This document shows, piece after piece, positions 52,401-60,290 of a stretch of DNA of 64,000 bases (its first letter is position 1; each line of letters begins with the position of its first letter). The translations under genes and the position numbers were made by a program. The notes beneath the pieces are model-generated. The model was not told the origin of the DNA. It made no database searches and saw nothing but the letters and a program-made list of their open reading frames with translations. Source of the DNA: Pseudomonas sp. GM41(2012) (GTDB lineage Bacteria; Pseudomonadota; Gammaproteobacteria; Pseudomonadales; Pseudomonadaceae); the NCBI RefSeq assembly GCF_000282315.2, contig NZ_AKJN02000006.1, forward strand, positions 496,001 through 560,000. Reading direction: 5' to 3'.

Positions 52401-54232
52401 CCGCTCAATGCAGCTCGCTGCAAGCGTACCGGGGTATCAAGCACGGTTTTGATGATCGCCTGTTCCGTCGCACCCAGGGTGCGCATGATGGTGTGCAGCT
52501 TCAATTCACTGTGCAATGCCGTTGACAGGGTTCGGGTGAAACGCGATTGCAGGCTCCCGAGTGATAAATTGACGATACGCTGCACTTCGGCAATCGTGCG
52601 GGTGGTCGCGGGAATGACCGGCTGGTGTTCGAGGAATAGGTCGAGCGGCAGCTTGGCGGTGGAGAGAAGGGTCAGATGCTCTTTGGCCGACTCTCCACGA
52701 ACGGTGTCTGGTTGCGCGCTCAGGCGGCGGTCTGCGTGTGTACTCCAGCGTTCTTTGGCATCGGCCGCCAGCAGTCGATCGTCGATCAGGCCCCGGACAT
52801 CCAGTGCCTTGTCGAACAAGGCACGGGGATCCTGTGTGCCATCGCTTTCACGGCAATGGCTCAGCGCATGGGACAGATTCTCTCGCTGCTTGCCAAGGAT
52901 GTCGGTCATCAACTGTTCAAACACCGGGCCGATGATTGGTTCACCGACAATCACTTGTTCATCCGGCTTCATTGAAAGAAACGTAGTGCGTTCGTCCAGG
53001 GACATGAAGTTGAGCAGCGTGTCTTCATGCCCTTGGCTTATCAACATCTGCGCAACGATTTTCCTGACGGCGGGCAGGTCGCTCGTTGCCTCGATGCCTC
53101 TGGACGGGGTGTACAGAAAACCCAGCGTGTCGCTGCTGCCGATCATCACGGTCGAGGCGAGCTCGACGTATGGCTTGAAGGGGGCGGTGATACGTACTTT
53201 TTCGCTACGAAGAGGATCGTTGGCGTCAGGTTCGAGGCTGAGATTCATCAGTCGCAGGTATTCCTGTGTCGTTAGAACACCTTGCTGACGCTGTAGCAGG
53301 AGCTTCACGTGAAAGGTATCGCGCAAACCCCCGGCAAATAGCTCCCTGCGGGACTGCCCGTTGCTCATCGATGTGTTCCAGAACGTCTTGAGCAGGCCTT
53401 GCAAGTGAGGGGTAAAACTTTGCGCGATCTCTTTGATTGCGCTTTCCCAGGCCTGGGTATCGGCGTCGCTGCTCACACTGTGTCGGGGATTGGAAAAGAC
53501 TCTGGAATCGCCAGTCGGCCACTGGTTGGTCAGGTAGTAATGCAGCAGGGTATCGCTCAGTGAATGCGAGGAAAGCAATTGTTGGTCATCGCTGTCGATG
53601 ACGAAGCTATCCAGTCGGGTAAGGCGTTGGTCCAGTTTGGGGAACGGTTTATGCAGCGCGTTCTTGAGGGTTTCGTCCAGCATCGATTGCAGCGTTGGCA
53701 GCTTGACCAGCTCACCCATCATCGTCTTGATGTTCTGAGCCTGATTGCGCTCGAGGGTGAGCTCCTGGTCTCGGAACACCGCACCGTCGATTGTTTGCGT
53801 GGCAATGTCTGGCGCAGTGGCGGTGGGTAAAGCGCTGCGTTGTTCGATGGAGAGAAAGCGCAGTAGCTCACGCTTTCCAGCGGCCTGTGCCAACCATTCC
53901 TTTAGTTTGCTTTTGAGGCCCTTCATGTCCGCGAATTTGATCAGGCCTTTCCACGGCGTGTAGAGCGTGACTTCTCCGTCGTTGGGCCGGCTCATGGCAA
54001 AAGCGCCGGCCAGGGGGATGCCTGGCGCATCAGGTACGCTTAAAAGCAGCTGGTCAACGTGCATGGGCTCGCTATTGGCGATACGGGCTGCATGCGTCGC
54101 CAGATAAACAGCATTCAACCACTGCAGGTCATCAAGCGTGAAGGACAGTGCCTTTTCGCGTTCACCGGGCTGTTCGGCTTGGGAGGCAAGTACGGCCTCG
54201 TCGAAAAAATACGGCAGTGGGGGAGCAGACAT
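49433..54232 (-). CDS. Giant toxin-like protein with C-terminal aspzincin-type metallopeptidase domain
   Basis: A 1599-residue protein with no signal peptide. Its long N-terminal part resembles the large dermonecrotic-toxin-like Pseudomonas family (DUF6543): helical, with repeated 'SIEQRSALPTA' and 'SLDERTTFLSM' blocks. Near the C-terminus TLIHELSHIVCKSEDIAYFD gives a zinc site: His1464, Glu1465 and His1468 (HEXXH) and Asp1475 with Tyr1478, as in M35 aspzincins (HEXXH then DxxY). I start it at ATG 54232, which has GAGGA 7 bases upstream; translation from 54304 lacks a site. GC is lower than in the neighbours. Host target and export route are unknown. Confidence 0.82.
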   Translation of the reverse strand: MSAPPLPYFFDEAVLASQAEQPGEREKALSFTLDDLQWLNAVYLATHAARIANSEPMHVDQLLLSVPDAPGIPLAGAFAMSRPNDGEVTLYTPWKGLIKFADMKGLKSKLKEWLAQAAGKRELLRFLSIEQRSALPTATAPDIATQTIDGAVFRDQELTLERNQAQNIKTMMGELVKLPTLQSMLDETLKNALHKPFPKLDQRLTRLDSFVIDSDDQQLLSSHSLSDTLLHYYLTNQWPTGDSRVFSNPRHSVSSDADTQAWESAIKEIAQSFTPHLQGLLKTFWNTSMSNGQSRRELFAGGLRDTFHVKLLLQRQQGVLTTQEYLRLMNLSLEPDANDPLRSEKVRITAPFKPYVELASTVMIGSSDTLGFLYTPSRGIEATSDLPAVRKIVAQMLISQGHEDTLLNFMSLDERTTFLSMKPDEQVIVGEPIIGPVFEQLMTDILGKQRENLSHALSHCRESDGTQDPRALFDKALDVRGLIDDRLLAADAKERWSTHADRRLSAQPDTVRGESAKEHLTLLSTAKLPLDLFLEHQPVIPATTRTIAEVQRIVNLSLGSLQSRFTRTLSTALHSELKLHTIMRTLGATEQAIIKTVLDTPVRLQRAALSGFLPDVFSLALKAGDATAPLKLASCFVLTERGGLDPKHSGKAILWTPASGFEAFRALTPLLTELDRRLKDIDVRTTLLENLGRSERVAGRIYTLAPLQRIDGHFLDHVQKSYVQLDQACVIRALVTKLPATPLASLLKLVALRQPMTGLDRATDIAQSLITQQKLPAWLAKASIQDQILHAELLQQYLNNVTDDQDYLTGIRSLARTAHDALEKQLKADTFDIDPDKVQILISARSRSAASTQTLTDFALTHFKDLDKTHFTLVSLDNTVIPQDMDQSYIRDLIRNLKLGEHQQKTLNEAFADTQANATDRKKRFYTQLPWQLMHYAHTEKLQERLSETGFDLIRQVMDMPDAIARAAVDGAHAIIRPLEFLGIKNGQTIKVPGVYLIGSSADSAAPQVLLAPHSPRHGVKEYENETQLLTELKTRGGLLDWVLMNLSQPERILLELRMATSNSRPPEVTLASNPIKGNLFGHLFKDNAELLARLLGCQSDDNKQSEWATLKHVLGEDFQEAFTFLTGKLAYPITVWRSYQDIKQSAEDLQTHKWGAAIKEFISGIAQLATLRLSLQAQPSSTPGTPAPETPDTRFKWQNVAITAPERTQLKRHESIDVDLNSLTLNSSLGLYTHPTTKKTYAPVEGKVYPVAKLGTHWRIADTHTRGPRLSQNVSKQWVLDRQAPAPRFSIGNRLRTAYSVWEGMNVDANGMPEIRRLFPQKARQIDEALDLATTYAWNCFQNLQLLKSSDNTVTPVHQLIMDFIDVPQVQSAHVGQLEKVLGDIFAALLDPSLRKPKSSRFAIGRLVSGAASSFAFTVPTDAKQKIYLAEKFFDPGFDIYRPHLSDPAFPINTHARAVTLIHELSHIVCKSEDIAYFDPVRPFPHLIETTSATASDLKDALITLQDTALSIKTPLTQLFMTEDPDTGVWEDPGSTSYENTDRVKAHLLTLTGGENLSAARKIFKRDPLVRLKVQLGNADSVAWLISHMGRQLHTTTP

Positions 54233-54462
54233 GGGTTTTCCTCGATGTGCTGCGATCGGCGGGTAATCGCAGGCTGTTGGATTGAGGAAAAACAGTACGG
54301 TCAATGGAAGGCTCGGGTGCGGTACATATTGCTTGATGCGAACAGGCTGTCGAGACTTGACAGGACGCCGGTAGAACAGCGCTTAATCGACAACTGTTTT
54401 GGGTTGCCCTGCAACCCGTTTCACCCTGTTGCCCGTACTCAATAATAAAACTGGAGCTTCAG

Positions 54463-55503
54463 ATGACCGCAACGCCCGAAGTGGCCGTCAGTTCGAACAC
54501 TCAAACGCTCGATTTCGACGCGCTCGTTCTTTTGCTTGAGCAGATTTTTCAGCGCCATGGCACCTCCGCCGATGTCGCCAGGACACTGGCCCTCAACTGC
54601 GCCGGCGCCGAACGCGATGGCGCCCATAGCCATGGCGTGTTCCGCATTCCCGGTTACGTGTCGACGCTCCAGAGCGGCTGGGTCAATGGCCAGGCCGTGC
54701 CGGTGGTCGAGGACGTGGCTTCAGGCTTTGTCCGGGTCGACGCCGGCAATGGTTTCGCCCAACCGGCCCTCGCCGCAGCACGCGGTTTGTTGGTGGAAAA
54801 AGCCCGCAGTGCCGGCATTGCGGTGCTGGCGATTCGTAACTCCCACCATTTCGCCGCCTTGTGGCCGGATGTCGAGCCCTTCGCCTATGAAGGCCTGGTG
54901 GCGCTGAGCGTGGTCAACAGCATGACCTGCGTGGTGCCGCACGGTGCCGATCGTCCACTGTTCGGGACCAACCCGATTGCTTTCGCCGCTCCTCGGGCTG
55001 ACGGCGATCCGATTGTCTTCGACCTGGCGACCAGCGCCATTGCCCATGGCGATGTGCAGATCGCCGCGCGCAAGGGCGAGCGTTTGCCGCCAGGCATGGG
55101 GGTGGACGGTCTCGGCCAGCCGACCCAGGACCCGAAAGCGATTCTTGAGGGCGGCGCGTTGCTGCCGTTTGGCGGCCATAAAGGTTCGGCGCTGTCGATG
55201 ATGGTCGAGCTGTTGGCGGCGGCGTTGACCGGCGGCAATTTTTCCTTCGAGTTCGATTGGTCGAACCATCCGGGGGCCAAGACGCCGTGGACGGGCCAAC
55301 TGCTGATCGTGATCGACCCGAGCAAGGCGGCTGGGCAGAGTTTTGCCGAGCGCAGTCAGGAACTGGTCCGGCAGATGCACGGTGTGGGGCTCAAGCGTTT
55401 GCCGGGGGATCGACGTCACCAGCAACGGGCCAAGTCCAGTACCGAAGGCATTAAGCTCGATGCTCAGACGTTGGCGGATCTGCGGGAACTGGCCGGGCTC
55501 TGA
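54463..55503 (+). CDS. dpkA: Delta-1-piperideine-2-carboxylate/pyrroline-2-carboxylate reductase (DpkA-like)
   Basis: A 346-residue NAD(P)H reductase of the malate/L-lactate dehydrogenase-2 family, which is unrelated to Rossmann dehydrogenases. RDGAHSHGVFRIPGYVSTL (51-69) holds the conserved catalytic His region; NSHHFAALWPDVEPFA and LFGTNPIAFAAP are further family blocks. In Pseudomonas DpkA reduces cyclic imino acids of D-lysine and D-proline catabolism. Lactate or ureidoglycolate dehydrogenase activity cannot be excluded. GGAG lies before the ATG, and a good terminator follows. Confidence 0.82.
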   Translation: MTATPEVAVSSNTQTLDFDALVLLLEQIFQRHGTSADVARTLALNCAGAERDGAHSHGVFRIPGYVSTLQSGWVNGQAVPVVEDVASGFVRVDAGNGFAQPALAAARGLLVEKARSAGIAVLAIRNSHHFAALWPDVEPFAYEGLVALSVVNSMTCVVPHGADRPLFGTNPIAFAAPRADGDPIVFDLATSAIAHGDVQIAARKGERLPPGMGVDGLGQPTQDPKAILEGGALLPFGGHKGSALSMMVELLAAALTGGNFSFEFDWSNHPGAKTPWTGQLLIVIDPSKAAGQSFAERSQELVRQMHGVGLKRLPGDRRHQQRAKSSTEGIKLDAQTLADLRELAGL

Positions 55504-55541
55504 GCCCTGCATACTCTCAGTCTGCATAAAAGCCGGGCATG

Positions 55542-55570
55542 AAAAAGGCGAGCTGCGTGCTCGCCTTTTT
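55542..55570 (+). terminator. Rho-independent terminator after dpkA
   Basis: An 11-bp stem AAAAAGGCGAG/CTCGCCTTTTT with a 7-base loop; T5 closes the plus strand and its complement can serve the other strand. It separates dpkA from the convergent ElaB/YqjD gene. Confidence 0.93.
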
Positions 55571-55597
55571 GCTGGGTACTGATTAAAACAGGGTCGC

Positions 55598-55915
55598 TTA
55601 ACGCCGACCCAGCAACAACCCGACTACCAGGCCGAAACCGGCAGAGATCGCCACGGTTTGCCACGGATGACCACCGATGTAGGTTTCAGTGGCTTCGACC
55701 GCCGGTTTGGTCCGGTCACGAACGCGGGTGACGGAGTCCCGAGCCTGTTGAAGTTTCTGGGCGATTTGCCCACGAAGTGTGTCCGCTTCCTCACCCACGA
55801 GTGAGGCACTGCTTTTGAGCAGCTTCTCCGACTCTTCGATCAGAGCCTGAAGTTCGCTGAAGGCCTGATCCTTGATTTGATCTTCGGCGATTTGTGCGCG
55901 GGTTTTGCGGGCCAT
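55598..55915 (-). CDS. ElaB/YqjD family (DUF883) membrane-anchored ribosome-associated protein
   Basis: A 105-residue protein. The N-terminal 75 residues are a charged amphipathic helix (QALIEESEKLLKSSASLVGE). A C-tail membrane anchor follows with the DUF883 signature YIGGHPWQTVAISAGFGLVV and the final GLLLGRR. E. coli ElaB and YqjD bind ribosomes at the inner membrane in stationary phase. The same is inferred here. Confidence 0.9.
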   Translation of the reverse strand: MARKTRAQIAEDQIKDQAFSELQALIEESEKLLKSSASLVGEEADTLRGQIAQKLQQARDSVTRVRDRTKPAVEATETYIGGHPWQTVAISAGFGLVVGLLLGRR

Positions 55916-56080
55916 TGAAGTACTCCTTGCAGATAAATGGACAGTGAACAGTGGAGTCTGTCGTCAGCGAAAAAGTTGCAGTGAATTTTCGCGTTGACCC
56001 AACCTTGACGAAAAATCCTGAGTCGGACATTTCTTCCTACAGTGTAAGATGTCGCCTATTTTACGCAGCAGGTAACTCCC

Positions 56081-56332
56081 ATGAGCTTCAATCTGGCCGA
56101 CAAACCCCTTGCCGAGCGCGCTGCGCTGGAAGATGAGAAATCCCGTCTGTTTGATCTATGGCAAAGCAACCTGGGCAAATCCAAGGGCGAAGCCGCGCGG
56201 TTGTTCGGTGAACGCGCCAAGCGCAAAGGCAAATGGGCCGAGTGGGTCCGCGCCGAACTTGACGGCATGTCGCCCCCGGAATTTGCGAACATGGTGCGCA
56301 GCGAAGTCAATCGCCTGATGGCTGCTAAATAA
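56081..56332 (+). CDS. Small conserved-looking hypothetical protein
   Basis: An 83-residue soluble, basic, helical protein (KSRLFDLWQSNLGKSKGEAA, RAKRKGKWAEWVRAELD). CAGG lies before the ATG at 56081. It is divergent from the ElaB/YqjD gene. I do not recognise a domain; nucleic-acid binding is possible from its charge, no more. Confidence 0.65.
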   Translation: MSFNLADKPLAERAALEDEKSRLFDLWQSNLGKSKGEAARLFGERAKRKGKWAEWVRAELDGMSPPEFANMVRSEVNRLMAAK

Positions 56333-56356
56333 ATTTCTACCTGACACTACTCCCGC

Positions 56357-56440
56357 GTAGGAGCTGCCGAAGGCCGCGATCTTTTGATTTTGCTTTTTTA
56401 AAACAAGATCAAAAGATCGCGGCCTTCGGCAGCTCCTACG
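56357..56440. repeat. Long hairpin repeat of the GTAGGAGCTGCCGAAGG family
   Basis: GTAGGAGCTGCCGAAGGCCG plus CGATCTTTTGAT faces its complement across about 18 bases. It matches the element at 22442-22530 almost exactly. The stop codon of the LysR gene (56436-56438) lies in its right arm. Confidence 0.88.
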
Positions 56441-57350
56441 CGCTCGCGAAGCTCGCGACAATCGCTTCCCGTACTTTCAACACCACTGGATCGAGCTGTG
56501 TACTGGTGCGCCAACCCAGTTCGATCGGGTATCGCGGCAACGCCAGAGGGCAGGGCAGCAGTGCCAGTCCGCTGAGCGCGGCAATGCTTTGGGCCGCATG
56601 GGCCGGAATGGTCGCCACGGCCTGACTGCCCTTGAGCAAGTGCGGCAACGCGGCAAAGTGTGTGGTCGAAGCGCATACCCGCCGAGTCAACCCCAGCGCC
56701 GCCAGCCCCTCATCGGTGATCCCGATAAAGCCACCTGACGACACCAGAATGTGCTCGCGGGCGACGAACTCATCCAGGCTGAGGGTCTGTTGTCCCTCGG
56801 CCAGGCTGAGCGGGTCCGCCAGGCACAGATAGCCGCCTTCTCCCAGCACCTGACGGCTGAGCAAGCGCTCGGCAAACCCACCGGCGGTAATCGCCAGATC
56901 GATGCTGCGTTCCATCAACGCTTGCGCGACGATCTGACTGTGGGTCTGGCGAAAGATCAGCCGCAGCTTCGGCGCGACGCGGGCGATTTCTTCGATCAGC
57001 CGGCGGCCATAAGCGATTTCGAAATCATCGGACATACCCACGGTCACCGAGCGCCCGTCGTAATGGTGGGCGGCCGGATCGACCATCGCCAGGCTCTGCC
57101 GGCATTTGTTCAAGGCATCGCTGACCACCGGTTTCAACTGGTTGGCCTTGAGCGTGGGCGCGAGTCCGCGGCCGGTGCGCACGAACAGCTGATCGCCATA
57201 CACTTCGCGAAGCCTTCGCAGTGCCGCGCTGACCGCCGATTGCGTCACGCCCAGACGCAACGCAGCCCGGCTGGCGCTGGACTCCTCGTGGAGCGCTTCG
57301 AAGACTTTCAGCAGGTTGAGATCGACGGTGGCGATATTCATTTGGTTCAT
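56436..57350 (-). CDS. LysR-family transcriptional regulator
   Basis: A LysR protein of 304 residues from ATG 57350 (ATG 57341 or TTG 57365 also possible; none has a clear ribosome site). The winged helix is seen in [20 protein letters not shown] and [20 protein letters not shown]; an effector domain follows. It belongs to the NodD/NahR-like branch by its [20 protein letters not shown] block. It is divergent from the nitrilase gene (85-base gap), its probable target. The stop codon is supplied by a REP hairpin. Confidence 0.87.
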   Translation of the reverse strand: MNQMNIATVDLNLLKVFEALHEESSASRAALRLGVTQSAVSAALRRLREVYGDQLFVRTGRGLAPTLKANQLKPVVSDALNKCRQSLAMVDPAAHHYDGRSVTVGMSDDFEIAYGRRLIEEIARVAPKLRLIFRQTHSQIVAQALMERSIDLAITAGGFAERLLSRQVLGEGGYLCLADPLSLAEGQQTLSLDEFVAREHILVSSGGFIGITDEGLAALGLTRRVCASTTHFAALPHLLKGSQAVATIPAHAAQSIAALSGLALLPCPLALPRYPIELGWRTSTQLDPVVLKVREAIVASFASA

Positions 57351-57435
57351 ATCATTCAGCAGCAAACGGGGCTTTATTCATGATCCGGTGGCGCCGGAGA
57401 ATGAGCAACACCTCATTGCTTTCGGAGTTACTGCG

Positions 57436-58359
57436 ATGCCCAAGTCAATCGTTGCTGCACTGCAAATCGGCGCCTTGCCCGGTGGCAAGGCCGAGACCCT
57501 GGAACAGATCCTTTCTTGGGAAAACGCGATTATCGAATCCGGCGCGGCGCTGGTGGTCATGCCCGAAGCGTTGCTCGGCGGTTACCCCAAAGGCGAGGGC
57601 TTTGGCACTCAGCTGGGTTATCGCCTGCCGGAAGGGCGTGAAGCCTTTGCCCGGTACTTTGCGAATGCGATCGACGTGCCCGGCGCGGAAACCGAAGCGT
57701 TGGCCGGGCTGTCAGCGCGCACCGGCGCCAATCTGGTGATCGGTGTCATCGAACGTGCCGGCAGCACCTTGTTCTGCACTGCGTTGTATTTCGATCCGCA
57801 GGCCGGGCTGGTCGCCAAGCACCGCAAACTGATGCCCACCGGCACCGAACGGTTGATCTGGGGCAAAGGCGATGGCTCGACGTTGCCGGTGATCGACAGT
57901 CAGGTCGGGCGGATCGGCGCGGTGATTTGCTGGGAAAACATGATGCCGCTGCTGCGCACCGCGATGTACGCCAAAGGCGTGGAGGTCTGGTGCGCGCCAA
58001 CGGTGGATGAGCGGGAAATGTGGCAGGTCAGCATGCGCCATATCGCCCATGAAGGACGCTGCTTTGTGGTCAGCGCCTGTCAGGTTCAGGATTCGCCGCA
58101 CGCCTTGGGCGTGGAGGTTGCCAACTGGCCGGCGGACCGCCCATTGATTGCCGGTGGTAGCGTGATCGTCGGGCCGATGGGCGACATTCTGGCAGGACCG
58201 CTGCGTGACAGCGCCGGTTTGCTCACCGCAGAAATCGACACCGATGACCTGATCCGCGCCCGTTACGACTACGACGTGGTCGGGCACTACGCGCGCCCGG
58301 ACGTGTTTGAGCTAACCGTAGATGAGCGGGCCAAACCCGGCGTCCGTTTCAATACATAA
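57436..58359 (+). CDS. Nitrilase / carbon-nitrogen hydrolase
   Basis: A 307-residue hydrolase with the complete catalytic set: Glu44 in [14 protein letters not shown], Lys131 in [13 protein letters not shown] and Cys165 in [12 protein letters not shown]. The TERLIWG and CWENMMP blocks fit true nitrilases (nitrile to acid plus ammonia), including aliphatic and arylacetonitrilases. GGAG lies 8 bases before the ATG at 57436; translation from 57316 is possible but overlaps the divergent LysR gene. Natural substrates might be plant nitriles. Regulation by the adjacent LysR protein is likely. Confidence 0.9.
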   Translation: MPKSIVAALQIGALPGGKAETLEQILSWENAIIESGAALVVMPEALLGGYPKGEGFGTQLGYRLPEGREAFARYFANAIDVPGAETEALAGLSARTGANLVIGVIERAGSTLFCTALYFDPQAGLVAKHRKLMPTGTERLIWGKGDGSTLPVIDSQVGRIGAVICWENMMPLLRTAMYAKGVEVWCAPTVDEREMWQVSMRHIAHEGRCFVVSACQVQDSPHALGVEVANWPADRPLIAGGSVIVGPMGDILAGPLRDSAGLLTAEIDTDDLIRARYDYDVVGHYARPDVFELTVDERAKPGVRFNT

Positions 58360-58361
58360 CT

Positions 58362-58454
58362 ACTGTGGGAGCGAGCCTGCTCGCGATAGCGGTGGGCCAG
58401 GCAACTAATGTGTTGAATGTACCGCCGTCATCGCGAGCAGGCTCGCTCCCACAG
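58362..58454. repeat. REP-type palindrome pair
   Basis: CTGTGGGAGCGAGCCTGCTC plus GCGAT faces ATCGCGAGCAGGCTCGCTCC plus CACAG in a perfect stem. It lies between the convergent nitrilase and LEA-type lipoprotein genes. Confidence 0.88.
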
Positions 58455-58488
58455 TTGATGGGTGTCGCTTGTCGGAGCAGGCTTGCCC

Positions 58489-58962
58489 TTACCAGGTGCC
58501 GGTCGTCGACGTTGGCAGGCTGAGTTTGCCAGTGTCCACGAAACGCAGGGTGCCGAACACGCCGCCCGCGAGTTTGCCGCGCAGGACGTAGGGCAGGTTG
58601 TCGAGGGTTTGGGTTTTGCTCAGGCCCAGGGTCTGGCGCAGCACGGAGAACGCCGAAACACTCACCGGCACGGTCAGCACGGTTTCGGAAAAACGTGCAA
58701 TCGAGCCCGATTGATCGCTGACACCGGTGGCAAGTGGCTGGCCGTTGACTTCCAGATCCAGGGCCACGCCGTTGTAATTGATGGCGGTTTCGTTGGGATT
58801 TTGCACGCGTATTTTCACGGCGAAGCGTACTTCCATGTCCTGGCTTTGCAACGGCTCGATGCCGACGACATCGATGTTCAGTGGATCACGATTGGGCAGC
58901 AGGGCGCAGGCGCTCAGGGAGAGCAATAGCAACGAGAGGGATAAAGCGAGGAGTCTGCGCAT
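58489..58962 (-). CDS. LEA type 2 / WHy-domain lipoprotein
   Basis: A 157-residue lipoprotein: signal with lipobox SLSAC (Cys19), then a LEA14-like beta-sandwich (VRFAVKIRVQNPNETAINYN, GVALDLEVNGQPLATG). The NPN motif is typical of the WHy domain, linked to water stress and hypersensitive response in plants and to desiccation in bacteria. It probably sits at the outer membrane. Its role here is unknown. Confidence 0.88.
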   Translation of the reverse strand: MRRLLALSLSLLLLSLSACALLPNRDPLNIDVVGIEPLQSQDMEVRFAVKIRVQNPNETAINYNGVALDLEVNGQPLATGVSDQSGSIARFSETVLTVPVSVSAFSVLRQTLGLSKTQTLDNLPYVLRGKLAGGVFGTLRFVDTGKLSLPTSTTGTW

Positions 58963-58976
58963 GAAGGGTTCTCGAC

Positions 58977-59011
58977 AGAAAAGGGACCGAACCGCTGACG
59001 GCTCGTCCCTT
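58977..59011 (-). terminator. Hairpin terminator after the nucleoside hydrolase gene
   Basis: AAGGGAC and GTCCCTT form a 7-bp stem around a 17-base loop; read on the minus strand the stem is followed by TTTTCTG. It lies about 90 bases past the stop and directly before the lipoprotein start. Confidence 0.5.
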
Positions 59012-59098
59012 GAGCAGCGTTCAGCGGTTCACCTGTGCGACCACGCTCACTGTGAGGTGTTCGCCGCATGCTGTCACTTCTTCATGAACGGCGCGGCA

Positions 59099-60178
59099 TC
59101 AGCTGCCTTTGACCGGCGTCGGCAAGGTCACGAGCTTCACATAATCATCCCAGAACTGCTTCTGGTCGATGGCAAACACCACCTTGGCTTTTTGCGTGCC
59201 CACGGGTGGACTTTTCTTGTAACCGAGGGCACGACCGTAGTCGGCACCGAACTGGGCATTGACATCGACCCACAGCTCGCGGGATTCGGTGACGATGCCC
59301 GGCTCGACCAGAAACAGGGCTGGCAGGCTGTCCCAGGTAAAACTGTGATAGCCGGGGTCTTTGCTGAACAACGGAGCGAATTCGTGTGTGTACAGATCGG
59401 CAATCGGTCCCGGCCGGGCGATGACGCGCTGGTAGATCGAGGCATCGAAGGTGACCTTTTCGCACACGTCGTTGGGAAAAATGACGTGTTCGATGGGTGA
59501 GCGCAGGACGATCTTCGCCGCCTCGGGGTCGAACCACCAGTTGAATTCGGCGGCTGGTGTGGTGTTGCCAGGAATCTCGATGGCCCCGCCCATGTACACG
59601 ATGCGCTTGATCAACGGCACGATGTCGGGGGCGGTGCGAATGGCCAGGGCGATGTTGGTCAGCGGGCCGACCGCCAGCAATGTCACCTCATGAGGATTGG
59701 CGCGCACGCTGTCGACGATGAACTGGGCGGCGGTTTCCTTGCGTAATGAAGTGTGGGTCGCCAGGCCATCCGGCGGAGCGATCAGTTGCGCGGCGGAAGT
59801 CGGACGCGGCGCCTTGAAAGCACCCGGCCAGCCGGCTCCGAACAGGGCTTTTTCCTGTGGGTAGGTGGCGAAGTCATGAAGCAACGGGTAGGCCGCCCCG
59901 GAATACACGCCGACGTCCTTTTCCACGCCCATGCGCTCTACCGCCTTGAGGGCATCCACCTGTTCCTGGTCAACCCAGGCATTGCCGCTGACCAGGGTCA
60001 TGCCGAGCAGGTCGATGCGTTTCTGGGCGTGGAGTTGGGCGAGCATGATGAAGGCCTGGCCGTCATCGTTGAGCACGTTGAAGTCGGTGTCGAAGATGAC
60101 TTTTTCCGCCGCTTGCAGGGAACCGGCGCAGAGGCCGGCAGCGACAAGCAGGGCACAGCGTTTGATCAAACCTTGCAT
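59099..60178 (-). CDS. Exported nucleoside hydrolase
   Basis: A 359-residue inosine-uridine-preferring-type nucleoside hydrolase with a Sec signal (CALLVAAGLCAGSLQA). The calcium site is DTDFNVLNDDGQA (Asp30, Asp32, Asp38, Asp39); the usual spacing DTDxGxDD is two residues shorter, so this loop is unusual. Further blocks are VTLLAVGPLTNIALAIRTAP, IVYMGGAIEIPGNTTPAAEF and NWWFDPEAA. It would release bases from nucleosides (or nicotinamide riboside) in the periplasm. It lies downstream of nicT, where P. putida has the porin gene nicP. Confidence 0.85.
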   Translation of the reverse strand: MQGLIKRCALLVAAGLCAGSLQAAEKVIFDTDFNVLNDDGQAFIMLAQLHAQKRIDLLGMTLVSGNAWVDQEQVDALKAVERMGVEKDVGVYSGAAYPLLHDFATYPQEKALFGAGWPGAFKAPRPTSAAQLIAPPDGLATHTSLRKETAAQFIVDSVRANPHEVTLLAVGPLTNIALAIRTAPDIVPLIKRIVYMGGAIEIPGNTTPAAEFNWWFDPEAAKIVLRSPIEHVIFPNDVCEKVTFDASIYQRVIARPGPIADLYTHEFAPLFSKDPGYHSFTWDSLPALFLVEPGIVTESRELWVDVNAQFGADYGRALGYKKSPPVGTQKAKVVFAIDQKQFWDDYVKLVTLPTPVKGS

Positions 60179-60210
60179 GGGAACTCACCTGATAATTTGA
60201 ATGAACACCC

Positions 60211-60277
60211 GTAGGAGCACGGCTTGCCGGCGAAGGCGTCCTTGAGATCGCCATCGCCGGCAAGCCGTGCTCCTACA
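60211..60277. repeat. REP-type palindrome pair
   Basis: GTAGGAGCACGGCTTGCCGG plus CGA faces TCGCCGGCAAGCCGTGCTCC plus TAC. It separates the nucleoside hydrolase from nicT. Confidence 0.85.
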
Positions 60278-60290
60278 AAAGCGGTGGGGA

